A stretch of DNA of 64,000 nucleotides from Bacteroidota bacterium. GTDB taxonomy: Bacteria; Bacteroidota; Ignavibacteria; Tepidaquicellales; Tepidaquicellaceae. A model generated the notes under the pieces. That model saw only the letters and a program-made list of their open reading frames with translations, was not told the DNA's origin and did not search any database. Made by a program: the position numbers and the translations under genes. The stretch lies in the NCBI GenBank assembly GCA_018266875.1, contig JAFDZR010000005.1:1-64000 (forward strand). The letters are read 5' to 3'. Within the stretch, counting starts at the first letter, position 1; each line of letters starts with the position of its first letter. Below, piece after piece: positions 27,033-36,226 of this stretch.

Positions 27033-28058
27033 ATGTTAGAAAAAATTGAATCCCTTAATTCCGAAGCCGCAATAGATTCTGAAAGAATTAATTCAGCAGA
27101 TTCGCTTGAAGAATTCAGATTAAAATACCTCAGCCGTAACGGCATTCTCAACAGTCTGTTTGAGGATTTTAAAAATGTTGAAAAGGAATCAAAAGGCAAA
27201 GTCGGGAAATCTCTCAATGAACTCAAACTCTCACTTCAGAAGATCTATGATAATAAAAAATCCGCTCTCGGACAGAATGAATCCAAAGCTGCGGATACTG
27301 CGGATCTTTCCCTTCCCGGAAGAACATTCAACAAAGGCACCAGGCATCTGATCAATCAGGCACTGGAGGAGATTTCAGGGATTTTTGAGAAAATTGGATT
27401 CAAGGTGTATGAAGGATTTGAGATCGAGGATGAATATCATAATTTTGATGCGCTGAATACTCCGGAGCATCATCCTTCGCGGGATATGCAGGATACTTTT
27501 TATATCGACAGCACAGGTAAGGACAGAAAATATCTTCTCAGAACTCAGACATCATCTGCGCAGATCAGGATAATGGAAAAAATAAAACCTCCGGTTAGAA
27601 TTATTTCGCCGGGAAGGGTTTTCAGGAATGAAGATGTGAGTTCAAGAAGTCTTGCATTCTTCCATCAGGTCGAAGGATTGTATGTCGATAAGAATGTAAC
27701 ATTCAGCGAACTCAAGGGAACGCTGAATTATTTCGCGGGAGAATATTTCGGTTCTTCACTGAAGACCAGACTCCGACCTTCTTTCTTTCCTTTTACTGAA
27801 CCTTCAGCGGAAATGGATGTCGAATGTTTCCTCTGCAAAAGCAAAGGATGCAGGGTATGTAAATACACCGGCTGGCTTGAAATACTCGGATGCGGAATGG
27901 TGGACCCGAATGTCTTTGAAATGGTTGGATATGATCCTGAGGTCTATTCAGGTTACGCTTTTGGAATGGGAATAGAAAGAACTTTAATGATAAAACACGG
28001 AGTGCCTGATATCAGATTATTTTATGAAAATGATATCAGATTCTTAAAACAATTTTAA
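27033..28058 (+). CDS. pheS: Phenylalanyl-tRNA synthetase alpha subunit
   Basis: A coiled-coil N-terminus (about 1-95) precedes the class II catalytic domain. That domain has H-P-S-R-D-M-Q-D-T-F-Y, the motif 2 region R-I-I-S-P-G-R-V-F-R-N-E-D, F-H-Q-V-E-G-L, and the motif 3 region G-Y-A-F-G-M-G-I-E-R. A Cys pair cluster (E-C-F-L-C-x5-C-x2-C) sits in the insertion before motif 3, as in some bacterial PheS. The partner pheT does not follow; a cyclophilin lipoprotein gene comes next, so the beta subunit must lie elsewhere. Confidence 0.96.
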   Translation: MLEKIESLNSEAAIDSERINSADSLEEFRLKYLSRNGILNSLFEDFKNVEKESKGKVGKSLNELKLSLQKIYDNKKSALGQNESKAADTADLSLPGRTFNKGTRHLINQALEEISGIFEKIGFKVYEGFEIEDEYHNFDALNTPEHHPSRDMQDTFYIDSTGKDRKYLLRTQTSSAQIRIMEKIKPPVRIISPGRVFRNEDVSSRSLAFFHQVEGLYVDKNVTFSELKGTLNYFAGEYFGSSLKTRLRPSFFPFTEPSAEMDVECFLCKSKGCRVCKYTGWLEILGCGMVDPNVFEMVGYDPEVYSGYAFGMGIERTLMIKHGVPDIRLFYENDIRFLKQF

Positions 28059-28097
28059 GCTGTACATCACATTAATATAAAAATCAAGGAGAAATAA

Positions 28098-28811
28098 ATG
28101 TTAAAAAGTAAAATCACGTTATATTTTTCGGTAGTTGTAATTGTATTATTACTTGCATCATGCGGTAATAAAACTGAAACAACAAAGACAGAAACAAAAA
28201 CGGACACAAAAACGGAAACAAAAACAACTGAAACAAAAACAGATCCATCACAAACAACTAAATCAGAAACCACACAAACAGAAAAAAAGGACTCTACAAT
28301 GGAAAAAACCGAAACAGCTGGAAAAGAAGAAAGTAAAAGCACTGACGGTAATTTTGTCATGATGGAAACATCAATGGGAAAGATCAAGATCAAACTTTTC
28401 ACAAAAGAAGCTCCTATTACCACTGCAAATTTCAAGAAACTAGTGAACGAAGGTTTCTATAACGGAATAATCTTCCACAGGGTAATAGACGGATTCATGA
28501 TACAGGCAGGTGATCCCACGGGAACAGGAACAGGCGGTTCAAAGGAAACAATCAAAGACGAATTCGGACCGGGTCTGAAGCACAGCAAAAAAGGTATTCT
28601 TTCAATGGCAAACAAAGGACCGAATACCGGTTCATCGCAGTTCTTCATCACTCTTGCTCCTACTGACTGGCTTGACGGAAAACATGCTATCTTCGGAGAA
28701 GTCGTTGACGGAATTGATGTTGTTGAAAAAATCGGAAAAGTGAAAACAGGACCGAATGACAAGCCTGTAACTCCGGTAAAAATTGTAAAAGCTACTGTCG
28801 TTTCCAAATAA
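28098..28811 (+). CDS. Cyclophilin-type peptidylprolyl isomerase lipoprotein
   Basis: The lipoprotein signal ends L-L-L-A-S-C (Cys22 region). A 65-residue linker built from T-E-T-K/T-D-T-K repeats follows, then a cyclophilin domain (about 88-235). Conserved active-site elements are F-H-R-V-I-D-G-F-M-I-Q-A-G-D, G-S-S-Q-F-F-I-T and L-D-G-K-H-A-I-F-G-E-V. It is anchored in the periplasm, where it isomerises prolyl bonds. A good ribosome-binding site (AAGGAG) is 7 bp before the ATG. A strong terminator follows. Confidence 0.93.
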   Translation: MLKSKITLYFSVVVIVLLLASCGNKTETTKTETKTDTKTETKTTETKTDPSQTTKSETTQTEKKDSTMEKTETAGKEESKSTDGNFVMMETSMGKIKIKLFTKEAPITTANFKKLVNEGFYNGIIFHRVIDGFMIQAGDPTGTGTGGSKETIKDEFGPGLKHSKKGILSMANKGPNTGSSQFFITLAPTDWLDGKHAIFGEVVDGIDVVEKIGKVKTGPNDKPVTPVKIVKATVVSK

Positions 28812-28832
28812 TAAAAATCTCATAAATTATTC

Positions 28833-28869
28833 AAGCCGTTTCATTTTTTAATGGAGCGGCTTTTTTTTT
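28833..28869 (+). terminator. Rho-independent terminator
   Basis: AAGCCG(TTTCATT) pairs with (AATGGAG)CGGCTT, with mismatches in the middle, then T9. It ends the thrS-to-cyclophilin string. Confidence 0.9.
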
Positions 28870-29053
28870 ACCCGAAAAGCAGAGAGCTATGACTCTAAGA
28901 CTCAAGGGATCTAAGAAGATTTTTTATTTTTTTTAAACTTAAAGACTAAGAGATAAATCTAACGTTTTCTAAAAGAATATCCGGTCTGGGAATGTTCACA
29001 ATCTGAAATTTTAATATTCATTAATTTAATGATATTGACTATTTTTAACAATC

Positions 29054-30139
29054 ATGGCAAAAACCTCATCAAATATTCTTTCCCCGAAAAGCATTTCCTA
29101 CAGGAAGCTGCTGGAAAGCGCTGAAAAAATTGCGGAAAAAAATAATCTGCTGATCTTCGTCAGAGATAAGATCCTTTCAGATGAGATTGTAGACAGGTTT
29201 TATGATATTTTCACAGACACTAATCCCGACAGAAAAAATCATATTATTTATTTCAATGCTGACGATAAGGTGATTGAGAATATTCTGAACGAATGCAGCA
29301 ATTCCGGTCTTTTTGCGGAAAGAAAAGTGGTTGTCGTAAGAAATGTGAAGAAATTTCTGAAAAATGAAAAAGCAGCGCTGACTGATTACATTAAAAGATC
29401 AAATCCGGATACTTTTCTTATTCTTATTTCAAATGATGAAGAAGCGGACACTGAGAAAATATTTGCAGCTGAATCCATTAATTCAAAAGACGATACGGAA
29501 GGTCTGAAGACTTTTTCAGGGAAAATTAATATTTTAAAACCGGATGAGTTCAGTGAAAATGAACTTGCTGAATGGCTGATAAGAAAATTTGACGGTTATA
29601 AGATCAGCGAAGATACTGTCAGGCATCTTCTTAAGTTTTCAAATTATTCTCCCGAAGAGCTGAATTCCGAAGTTGAAAAACTGAAAACATTCTGTTATAC
29701 AACTAAAGAAATTACCAACGATTCCGTAAATCTCTGCAACGGCATTGCAAAGGATTTCAGTGAATCCGATTTTATAAAAGCTGTGCTTTTAAAGAACAGC
29801 GAGCTGGCTGTAAAGATCTACAGAAAAATTTCCCTGAAAAAAGATGTGGAAGTGTATCTGATATTTCTGCTAAGCTCAGCATTTACGGCTGTGTATAAAC
29901 TCAGGGATCCTTCTTCTGCAAAGCTCAATGATTTCAGTCTGAAGAGGGAACTTAAGATCTGGTCCGCTGAACAGTATGAACTGCTTCCGTTGTACAGAAA
30001 GTTTGCATCCTCTTCATCAGATGAAAAGATCAAAACCATTTTCGGGAATATTTATGATACCGATATATTATTAAAATCATCCGGCGGCAATAAATTCACA
30101 AAAATGTATACGCTTATCAGCAATATCTGCAGTGTTTAG
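29054..30139 (+). CDS. holA: DNA polymerase III delta subunit
   Basis: This is the clamp-loader subunit that opens the beta clamp. The three-part layout fits HolA: a Rossmann-like N-terminal domain (about 25-150, with L-L-I-F-V-R-D-K replacing the degenerate Walker region, and R-K-V-V-V-V-R-N near 95), a lid domain (F-S-E-N-E-L-A-E-W-L, Y-S-P-E-E-L-N-S-E-V-E-K-L, about 168-225) and a helical C-terminal collar domain. Sequence conservation in this family is low, and the E-L-N-S-E-V-E-K-L string is the best marker. ATG start, single gene. Confidence 0.85.
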   Translation: MAKTSSNILSPKSISYRKLLESAEKIAEKNNLLIFVRDKILSDEIVDRFYDIFTDTNPDRKNHIIYFNADDKVIENILNECSNSGLFAERKVVVVRNVKKFLKNEKAALTDYIKRSNPDTFLILISNDEEADTEKIFAAESINSKDDTEGLKTFSGKINILKPDEFSENELAEWLIRKFDGYKISEDTVRHLLKFSNYSPEELNSEVEKLKTFCYTTKEITNDSVNLCNGIAKDFSESDFIKAVLLKNSELAVKIYRKISLKKDVEVYLIFLLSSAFTAVYKLRDPSSAKLNDFSLKRELKIWSAEQYELLPLYRKFASSSSDEKIKTIFGNIYDTDILLKSSGGNKFTKMYTLISNICSV

Positions 30140-30203
30140 CATTGATATTAAATTGCCTGATCCGGAACAAATAGTTTCAAAAGAAGTTTATTAACTAGAT
30201 TCA

Positions 30204-30812
30204 ATGGCAGGAAAACCGGAATCCGATTATAAAAAACTAACAGACGAAGAGCTGATCCTCCTTTTCCAGAAAGAGGACGTTTCTGCATTTAATGAACTTG
30301 TATACAGGTATAAGGACAGACTTGTGAATTTCATTTTCAGATATACCGGCAGCAGGGAAGAGTCGGAAGACCTGGCTCAGGATACATTTATCAGATTATA
30401 TAAATCCAAACATCTTTATGTTGAGATCGCAAAATTTTCCACTTGGTTTTATACGATTGCTTTGAATCTCACCAGAACCTTTCTGAACAAAAGATCAAAA
30501 TTCAAAACAACTTCAATCAGTAATTATTATGATGAAGAGGAAAAAGATTTCGATCTCGAATCAGGAGGTCTGCTTCCCGATGATATTGCCAATGCATCGA
30601 ATGAAGGCGATATAATACAGAGAGCAATTAATTCTCTCAATGAGAAATTCCGGGAAGTGATTGTACTCAGAGATATTCAGGACCTGGACTATGAAGAAAT
30701 TGCAAAAATCACAAATCTTCCGCTGGGAACTGTAAAATCCAGAATTAACCGCGGGAGGGAATGTCTTAAAATAATGCTGGAGAGTATTCATAAACCAAAA
30801 ACCAAAAAATAA
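30204..30812 (+). CDS. ECF-family RNA polymerase sigma factor
   Basis: The sigma-70 region 2 (about 20-90: F-N-E-L-V-Y-R-Y-K-D-R-L-V-N-F, S-E-D-L-A-Q-D-T-F-I-R-L-Y-K, F-S-T-W-F-Y-T-I-A-L-N) and region 4 (about 135-190: L-N-E-K-F-R-E-V-I-V-L-R-D, Y-E-E-I-A-K-I-T-N-L-P-L-G-T-V-K-S-R) are joined by an acidic linker. Regions 1 and 3 are absent, which defines the ECF class of RpoE-like sigma factors. The next gene, 19 bp on, encodes a single-pass membrane protein that is probably its anti-sigma partner. Confidence 0.93.
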   Translation: MAGKPESDYKKLTDEELILLFQKEDVSAFNELVYRYKDRLVNFIFRYTGSREESEDLAQDTFIRLYKSKHLYVEIAKFSTWFYTIALNLTRTFLNKRSKFKTTSISNYYDEEEKDFDLESGGLLPDDIANASNEGDIIQRAINSLNEKFREVIVLRDIQDLDYEEIAKITNLPLGTVKSRINRGRECLKIMLESIHKPKTKK

Positions 30813-30831
30813 AGAAATTTTAAAACTTATT

Positions 30832-31632
30832 TTGAGCGAAGAAGAAAAATATCCTGAGATACGTGAAAAGCTGAGAAGTCTTGAGACCATTAAAGCGAGC
30901 GGCGATTTCACAAGAAATCTTCAGCTGAGGATCGTAGAAGAGGAATCTTCCAGAAGAAAAGAACATGTAAAAAAATATGATCTGGAAAAAGGAGGATTTC
31001 TCAGGAACCTGTTTACAAACAGGCAGTATCCGTGGCTTATTCCTGCAATTGGATTTACCGCGGTTATTTTCTTTGTATTTTATATTACATTTCTCTCAAG
31101 GACCAATCTAATTACCGAAAGCAGTCTGAGTTCTGGAGATTCAAAAAAGGAAACTGTTCAAAGTGAAAACGGAACTCTTCATGAGGAAAAAAAGGAAACT
31201 CAGGATAAAACCCCGGAAAATATTACTGAGAATAGTAAGAAACCAGATGAAGGTAATTCTTCAGTAAATAAAAGTTCAGACGACCGTGAAAACACAGTAA
31301 GTAAACCTCAGACCACAGAGAATAAGAAACCTATTGTCAGCAGTTTTGATAATACCGAAAAATCAGGTAATGAAAATATGAAAATGAAAAAAGACGTAGG
31401 TGATAATTTAAAGGAAAGAGAAGTTTTCAGTAAATCCGGTGATGAAAAATTATCCGCTGAGGAATCTCCGGAAACAGATGCAGATAAAGCCACAGTACCT
31501 GAAATGTCAGCGCCGGAAAGCAGTAAGGATAAAACAGTCACTGATGAATTTAAGGGGAAAGGTCTTTTACTTAAGCTTGATAAAATTAACAAAGCCGGTC
31601 TTGAGAGTCTGCGGAATAAAATTAATAATTAA
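30832..31632 (+). CDS. Single-pass membrane protein, probable anti-sigma factor
   Basis: The TTG start lies 19 bp after the ECF sigma gene. A cytoplasmic N-terminus of about 65 residues (I-R-E-K-L-R-S-L-E-T-I-K-A-S-G-D-F) contains a Phe-Thr-x-Asn-Leu segment often seen at the start of anti-sigma domains, but no zinc H-x3-C-x2-C motif. One membrane helix follows (about 67-86). The outer part is a disordered Ser/Lys/Glu/Thr-rich region, closed by a short C-terminal amphipathic segment (G-L-L-L-K-L-D-K-I-N-K-A-G-L-E-S-L). Its role as a sigma inhibitor is inferred from position and topology. Confidence 0.6.
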   Translation: MSEEEKYPEIREKLRSLETIKASGDFTRNLQLRIVEEESSRRKEHVKKYDLEKGGFLRNLFTNRQYPWLIPAIGFTAVIFFVFYITFLSRTNLITESSLSSGDSKKETVQSENGTLHEEKKETQDKTPENITENSKKPDEGNSSVNKSSDDRENTVSKPQTTENKKPIVSSFDNTEKSGNENMKMKKDVGDNLKEREVFSKSGDEKLSAEESPETDADKATVPEMSAPESSKDKTVTDEFKGKGLLLKLDKINKAGLESLRNKINN

Positions 31633-31665
31633 AAAAATTTAATTTAATAATTTAATAAAAACAAT

Positions 31666-31929
31666 TTGTTCATTTCAAAAATAAACATCAGGATCAGAGA
31701 CACCATACTTGACCCGCAGGGAAAGGCAGTGGAGCATTCGCTTCAGTCTATCGGATTCAATTCCGTCAAGGACACGCGGATCGGGAAATACATCGAGTTA
31801 AAAATAGACGCCTCAACAGAAAAAGAAGCCGGGAAGATAACCGAAGAGGCATGCAGGAAACTGCTTGCAAACCCAGTGATGGAAGATTATGAATTTGAAA
31901 TTTTTCCTTTCGGAGAGAAGAATAAATGA
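31666..31929 (+). CDS. purS: Phosphoribosylformylglycinamidine synthase subunit PurS
   Basis: This is the small bridging subunit of the three-part FGAM synthase (PurS-PurQ-PurL) of purine synthesis. D-P-Q-G-K-A-V-E-H-S-L and R-I-G-K-Y-I-E-L-K-I are family hallmarks, with L-L-A-N-P-V-M-E-D-Y-E near the end. At 87 aa the length is normal. The start is TTG at 31666. It overlaps purQ by 4 bp (ATGA), so synthesis is coupled. PurL is not in the window. Confidence 0.93.
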   Translation: MFISKINIRIRDTILDPQGKAVEHSLQSIGFNSVKDTRIGKYIELKIDASTEKEAGKITEEACRKLLANPVMEDYEFEIFPFGEKNK

Positions 31930-32597
31930 GTAAGGTAAAAGCAGGCGTTGTCGTATTTCCGGGTTCCAACTGTGATCATGATGTTTATAATATTTTCAGA
32001 CATACTTTAAATGCCGACACGAAATTTCTCTGGCATAAGGATACCGGTACTGGAGACAGGAATATTATCATTCTCCCGGGCGGATTTTCCTACGGTGATT
32101 ATTTAAGGTGCGGGGCAATTGCAAAATTTTCGCCTCTGATGAATGAGATAATAAAATTCGCGGACAGAGGAGGAATAGTCATCGGCATCTGCAACGGCTT
32201 TCAGGTGTTGTGCGAGACCGGTCTCCTGCCGGGAGCGCTTCTGCGGAACAGCAATCTCAAATTTATCTGTAAAACTGTTACATTGAAAGTGGAAAATAAT
32301 AAAAGTATTTTTACAAGCGATTACGGCATCAAGGAAGAGATCAGTATTCCCATAGCTCACGGGGAAGGGAATTATTACTGCGATGAAGATACGTTTGTCG
32401 AGATAACGGGAAACAATCAGATCCTTTTTAAATATGCTGATAATCCCAACGGATCTCTTGATGACATTGCCGGCATTCAGAATGTAAAAAGAAATGTGAT
32501 AGGACTTATGCCGCATCCGGAAAGAGCTTCCGATGAGATACTCGGAAACACTGACGGATACAGATTTTTCAAAAGCGTTTCAGAAAGTTTAATGTAA
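31926..32597 (+). CDS. purQ: Phosphoribosylformylglycinamidine synthase subunit PurQ
   Basis: This is the glutaminase subunit that feeds ammonia to PurL. The class I amidotransferase triad is visible: nucleophile Cys in G-I-C-N-G-F-Q-V-L (near 85), and His and Glu in M-P-H-P-E-R-A near the C-terminus. [11 protein letters not shown] and [12 protein letters not shown] are PurQ-specific. At 223 aa the length is normal. Confidence 0.96.
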   Translation: MSKVKAGVVVFPGSNCDHDVYNIFRHTLNADTKFLWHKDTGTGDRNIIILPGGFSYGDYLRCGAIAKFSPLMNEIIKFADRGGIVIGICNGFQVLCETGLLPGALLRNSNLKFICKTVTLKVENNKSIFTSDYGIKEEISIPIAHGEGNYYCDEDTFVEITGNNQILFKYADNPNGSLDDIAGIQNVKRNVIGLMPHPERASDEILGNTDGYRFFKSVSESLM

Positions 32598-32638
32598 CTT
32601 TATTTAATATCCGCACAGCGGAAAGGAGTAATAAAATA

Positions 32639-32827
32639 ATGTTCGGTCTGGGCACACCCGAAATAGTTTTAATAGCGATTGTAATTCTTGTTCTCTTCGG
32701 AGCAAAGAAAATTCCTGAATTAATGCAGGGACTCGGAAAGGGAATAAAGGAATTCAAGAAAGCTTCATCTGATATTGAAAAAGATCTGACTTCAACGGAT
32801 GACAGCGATAAAAAAAACAGCAACTGA
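32639..32827 (+). CDS. tatA: Sec-independent translocase subunit TatA/E
   Basis: This is the pore-forming subunit of the Tat export system for folded proteins. The short membrane helix (about 6-20), F-G hinge in [10 protein letters not shown] and the amphipathic helix ([15 protein letters not shown]) give the standard TatA layout in 62 aa. An AGGAG ribosome-binding site precedes the ATG. TatC is not in the window. A Tat substrate, the Rieske protein at 50.4 kb, is. Confidence 0.94.
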   Translation: MFGLGTPEIVLIAIVILVLFGAKKIPELMQGLGKGIKEFKKASSDIEKDLTSTDDSDKKNSN

Positions 32828-32932
32828 TTTCCTGATATTAGATCTTAACGGAAAAACATAAGTTTTATAATTCAATCATAATGTAAATTTGATCTCCGTC
32901 TTAATTCACATCTGTAACGATTACCGTCATAT

Positions 32933-34360
32933 ATGAAAAATATATCAAGAAGTCTCAGAGAGATCCGCAGCGGTCTCTCAAGCGGAAAGATTACGTGTGT
33001 TCAGCTTGTTAAAGATTATATTGAGAACATTACTGAACAGAAGGATCTAAATGTTTTCATATCTCTTTTTGATGAAGAAGCTTTGAAAAAAGCGGAGGAA
33101 ATTGATTTGAAAATAAAAGAAGGAAAAGCCGGAAAACTTGCCGGCGCAGTGATCTCCGTTAAGGATGTGATATCGGTTAAAGGTAAAAAACTTACCTGCG
33201 GATCAAAGATACTCAGCGGTTTCGAAACGGTTTACAGCGCCACTGTTGTGGAAAGACTGTTAGCAGAAGACGCAATTATCATCGGTAAAGTAAACTGCGA
33301 TGAATTTGCAATGGGATCATCAAATGAGAATTCATATTTCGGACCTGTAAAAAATCCTGTTGATAAAGAGAGAGTTCCCGGAGGATCTTCCGGCGGGAGC
33401 GCTTCTTCTGTAGCCGCAAATATGTGTCTGCTGTCGATTGGTTCAGAAACGGGAGGATCGATAAGGCAGCCGGCGTCATTCTGCGGGATAACAGGTCTGA
33501 AGGCGACCTACGGAAGAATATCCAGATTCGGTCTGGTAGCTTTTGCCTCTTCATTTGATTCCATCGGAATTTTCGGAAATAATAATTACGATATCGCTTT
33601 ACTGCTTGAAGTCATTGCCGGAACGGATGACAGGGACAGCACATCATCAGAAACCAAAGTTCATTCTTATTCAGTGATCTCATCCGAAAATTTCAGTCCT
33701 GCTGATGTAAAGATAGGATATGCCTCGGAATATTTTGAAGAAGGTCTCGATCCGGAAATAAAGGAAGGAGTCCTGAAAAAACTGGAAACTCTGAAAAGCA
33801 AAGGGTTTGACGTTAAAGAGATTTCTCTGCCGCATACAAAGTATGTCATCCAGTCCTACTATATTCTTACATCTGCCGAAGCATCAAGTAATCTATCCAG
33901 ATTTGACGGAGTGAGATACGGATTCAGATCCGAAGACTCCGGAACAATGGAAGAGATGTACGTCAATACACGTTCGGAAGGATTCGGAGAAGAAGTAAAG
34001 AGAAGGATAATGCTTGGAACGTATGTACTGTCAGCCGGCTACTATGACGCATATTACAGAAAAGCGCAGAAAGTGAGAAGACTAATTATGAATGATTTTG
34101 AGAATGCTTTCAGAGAAGTTGATTTTATAATTTCTCCAACCACACCAAACACAGCTTTCCGTTTAGGTGAAAAAATTGACGATCCGCTTTCAATGTATCT
34201 CAATGATATCTATACCGCATCGGTCAATCTTGCCGGAATCCCTGCTGTTTCTATTCCCTGCGGAAAGGATAAGAACGGACTTCCGTTCGGTATTCAGGTA
34301 ATGGGAAGGAAATTTGATGAAGCGGGACTGCTTAAGATCTGGAATGATATTTCGGATTGA
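32933..34360 (+). CDS. gatA: Glutamyl/aspartyl-tRNA amidotransferase subunit A
   Basis: This amidase-signature enzyme transamidates Glu-tRNA(Gln)/Asp-tRNA(Asn). The Ser-cisSer-Lys triad is complete: Lys in V-I-S-V-K-D-V-I (near 78), Ser in G-G-S-S-G-G-S-A, and the nucleophile Ser in S-E-T-G-G-S-I-R-Q-P-A. At 475 aa the length is normal. The window has no gatB or gatC. The organism therefore probably uses indirect Gln- or Asn-tRNA synthesis. Confidence 0.95.
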   Translation: MKNISRSLREIRSGLSSGKITCVQLVKDYIENITEQKDLNVFISLFDEEALKKAEEIDLKIKEGKAGKLAGAVISVKDVISVKGKKLTCGSKILSGFETVYSATVVERLLAEDAIIIGKVNCDEFAMGSSNENSYFGPVKNPVDKERVPGGSSGGSASSVAANMCLLSIGSETGGSIRQPASFCGITGLKATYGRISRFGLVAFASSFDSIGIFGNNNYDIALLLEVIAGTDDRDSTSSETKVHSYSVISSENFSPADVKIGYASEYFEEGLDPEIKEGVLKKLETLKSKGFDVKEISLPHTKYVIQSYYILTSAEASSNLSRFDGVRYGFRSEDSGTMEEMYVNTRSEGFGEEVKRRIMLGTYVLSAGYYDAYYRKAQKVRRLIMNDFENAFREVDFIISPTTPNTAFRLGEKIDDPLSMYLNDIYTASVNLAGIPAVSIPCGKDKNGLPFGIQVMGRKFDEAGLLKIWNDISD

Positions 34361-34371
34361 CGCAAGTTCTT

Positions 34372-35457
34372 CTAGCGTTTCAGATTGAATTCAAATTTTG
34401 TGCCTTTATTCTCTTCGCTCTCAACTTTAATCTGACTGGAATGCGCTTCCAGAATATGTTTTACAATTGACAATCCGAGTCCGCTTCCGCCTACATCCCT
34501 TGATCTTGTTTTATCTACTCTGTAAAACCTCTCGAAAATTCTCGGCAGGTCTTTTTTAGGGATCCCGATCCCGCTGTCCTGAACTTTTACTATTACTTCC
34601 TTGTCCAGTACGTTCACCGAGACTTCAATAGTTCCGTCCTCAGGAGTATATTTGATTGCATTGTCTATTAAATTCACCAGGACCTGCTTCAGTCTCTCTT
34701 CATCTCCGAAGACCTGCACGCCGTTGACTGCTGTTTCGTCGAATCTGAGGTTGATCTTTTTGTTTTCGGCAATTGTCTTTAATTCTTCAAGTGTTTTTGA
34801 AATGACATTTGAGATTACAAAATATCTCTTGCTCATTTTAAGACCGGTTTCAAACTTTGCAATGCTTATGAGATCTTCAACCAGTTCCTTAAGTCTTCTG
34901 GACTGATTAAATGCCCTGTTGAGAAAATCCATGTTAACCTTTTCATCATTTACCGCTCCGTCTATAAGCGTTTCAAGAGAAAGCTGAATTGCAAAAATAG
35001 GAGTTCTTAATTCATGCGCTACATTTCCCATAAATTCATTCCTGTTTACCTTAAATACTTTTGCCAGCTCGAGTTCGTTCAGGATCCTTTCGGCAATTAA
35101 ATATATTTCATTTATCAGTTCTGACATTTCTCTGCTGCCAGCGGTTTCCAGTCTTACTTCGTTTATTTCATCAATGATCTTGCTGAGTTCGCTGATCTTT
35201 AAATCAAAATTGTTAAAGTTTCCCGAATCTTTGCCTGAGCGGAGTTTTCCTGAAATATTCAGAATATTCTCAAGAGGTCTTGAAATTTCCCTGTAAAAAA
35301 AAATCGTACTGATCAGAAACATTATAAGCCCTGAAATTCCTGAAATCAGAATTATATCAGTATCCAGATGAAAAAGATTTGATAAAATTATCAAAAGGAT
35401 TATCAGAAAGGAAAAGTATATTAAAGTATATTTGGTAAGAAGGTTTACTTTTTTCAT
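34372..35457 (-). CDS. Membrane sensor histidine kinase, PhoR-like
   Basis: There are two membrane segments near the N-terminus (about 10-28 and 33-52) with almost no extracytoplasmic loop. A HAMP-like linker (about 53-110) follows. The dimerisation domain carries the phospho-acceptor His in G-N-V-A-H-E-L-R-T-P-I-F-A, and the ATPase domain has N box L-V-N-L-I-D-N-A-I-K-Y, G1 D-S-G-I-G-I-P and G2 G-G-S-G-L-G-L-S-I-V-K-H. The lack of a sensor loop suggests sensing within the membrane or through partners, as in PhoR. Downstream of and co-oriented with its response regulator (21-bp gap). Confidence 0.92.
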   Translation of the reverse strand: MKKVNLLTKYTLIYFSFLIILLIILSNLFHLDTDIILISGISGLIMFLISTIFFYREISRPLENILNISGKLRSGKDSGNFNNFDLKISELSKIIDEINEVRLETAGSREMSELINEIYLIAERILNELELAKVFKVNRNEFMGNVAHELRTPIFAIQLSLETLIDGAVNDEKVNMDFLNRAFNQSRRLKELVEDLISIAKFETGLKMSKRYFVISNVISKTLEELKTIAENKKINLRFDETAVNGVQVFGDEERLKQVLVNLIDNAIKYTPEDGTIEVSVNVLDKEVIVKVQDSGIGIPKKDLPRIFERFYRVDKTRSRDVGGSGLGLSIVKHILEAHSSQIKVESEENKGTKFEFNLKR

Positions 35458-35478
35458 TTAAATATCTTAAGCGAAAGA

Positions 35479-36201
35479 TCAGTTCTCTTTGAATCTGTAT
35501 CCCAGCCCTTTTATTGTCTCAATGTAATCAGAATATTCGCCGAGCTTTTCCCTGACCTTTGCAACGTGAACATCGACTGTTCTGTCAACAACATAGACAT
35601 TCTCGCCCCAGAGCTGATTGAGAAGAATTTCCCTTGAGTAGACTTTTCCCCTGTTGGAGATAAGAAAATGGAGAAGCTGAAATTCTTTCTTGGGAAAGAA
35701 AACATCTCTCTGGTTAATTTTAACGCTGTGACTTTCGCTGTCTATTTCCAGGTTGTTGAATTTGATCCTCTGTTCGGTGCGGAGGGGTTTTTCCGATTCT
35801 GATAAGGATCTTCTGATCACGGATTTGATACGCGCAATTACCTTTCTGGGTGAAATGGGTTTTGAAATATAATCATCAGCCCCGATCTCAAGACCAAGGA
35901 TTTCATCTATTTCATTTTCTTTTGCCGTCAGAAAGATCACGGGAATGGAAGAAGTTTCAGGATTGTTCTTAAGTCTTTTGCACACTTCGTAGCCGTTTAG
36001 TTCCGGCATCATAATATCAAGAATGATAAGATCAGGAACGGAAGCGGCCAGTTCAATGGCATCTTTGCCGTTATAAGCGGGAATAACTTCAAATTCATTT
36101 TCTCTTTCCAGGTTGTATTTTAATATATCAACGATATCCTTTTCATCGTCAACAACAAGTATTTTTAATTTCATGCGTTTGTTTTTCATAAAAATAGTCA
36201 T
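35479..36201 (-). CDS. Response regulator, OmpR/PhoB family
   Basis: The receiver domain (acidic D-D-E near 18, phospho-acceptor Asp in L-I-I-L-D-I-M-M-P, Lys in Y-I-S-K-P-I-S) and winged-helix output domain (L-R-T-E-Q-R-I-K-F, R-T-V-D-V-H-V-A-K-V-R, I-E-T-I-K-G-L-G-Y-R-F) are complete. It partners the PhoR-like kinase that follows. The frame has three possible ATG starts (36201, 36189, 36174). The last one, beginning M-K-L-K-I-L-V-V-D-D-E, best matches typical family starts, and I list the longest. Confidence 0.94.
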   Translation of the reverse strand: MTIFMKNKRMKLKILVVDDEKDIVDILKYNLERENEFEVIPAYNGKDAIELAASVPDLIILDIMMPELNGYEVCKRLKNNPETSSIPVIFLTAKENEIDEILGLEIGADDYISKPISPRKVIARIKSVIRRSLSESEKPLRTEQRIKFNNLEIDSESHSVKINQRDVFFPKKEFQLLHFLISNRGKVYSREILLNQLWGENVYVVDRTVDVHVAKVREKLGEYSDYIETIKGLGYRFKEN

Positions 36202-36226
36202 ATAATGTTAACAAATCTTAAAGAAA

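Noticed and set aside
28164-28320. Direct repeats in DNA (ACAAAAACGGA-like)
   Set aside because: They encode the K-T-E-T linker of the cyclophilin lipoprotein. This is protein low complexity rather than a mobile repeat.
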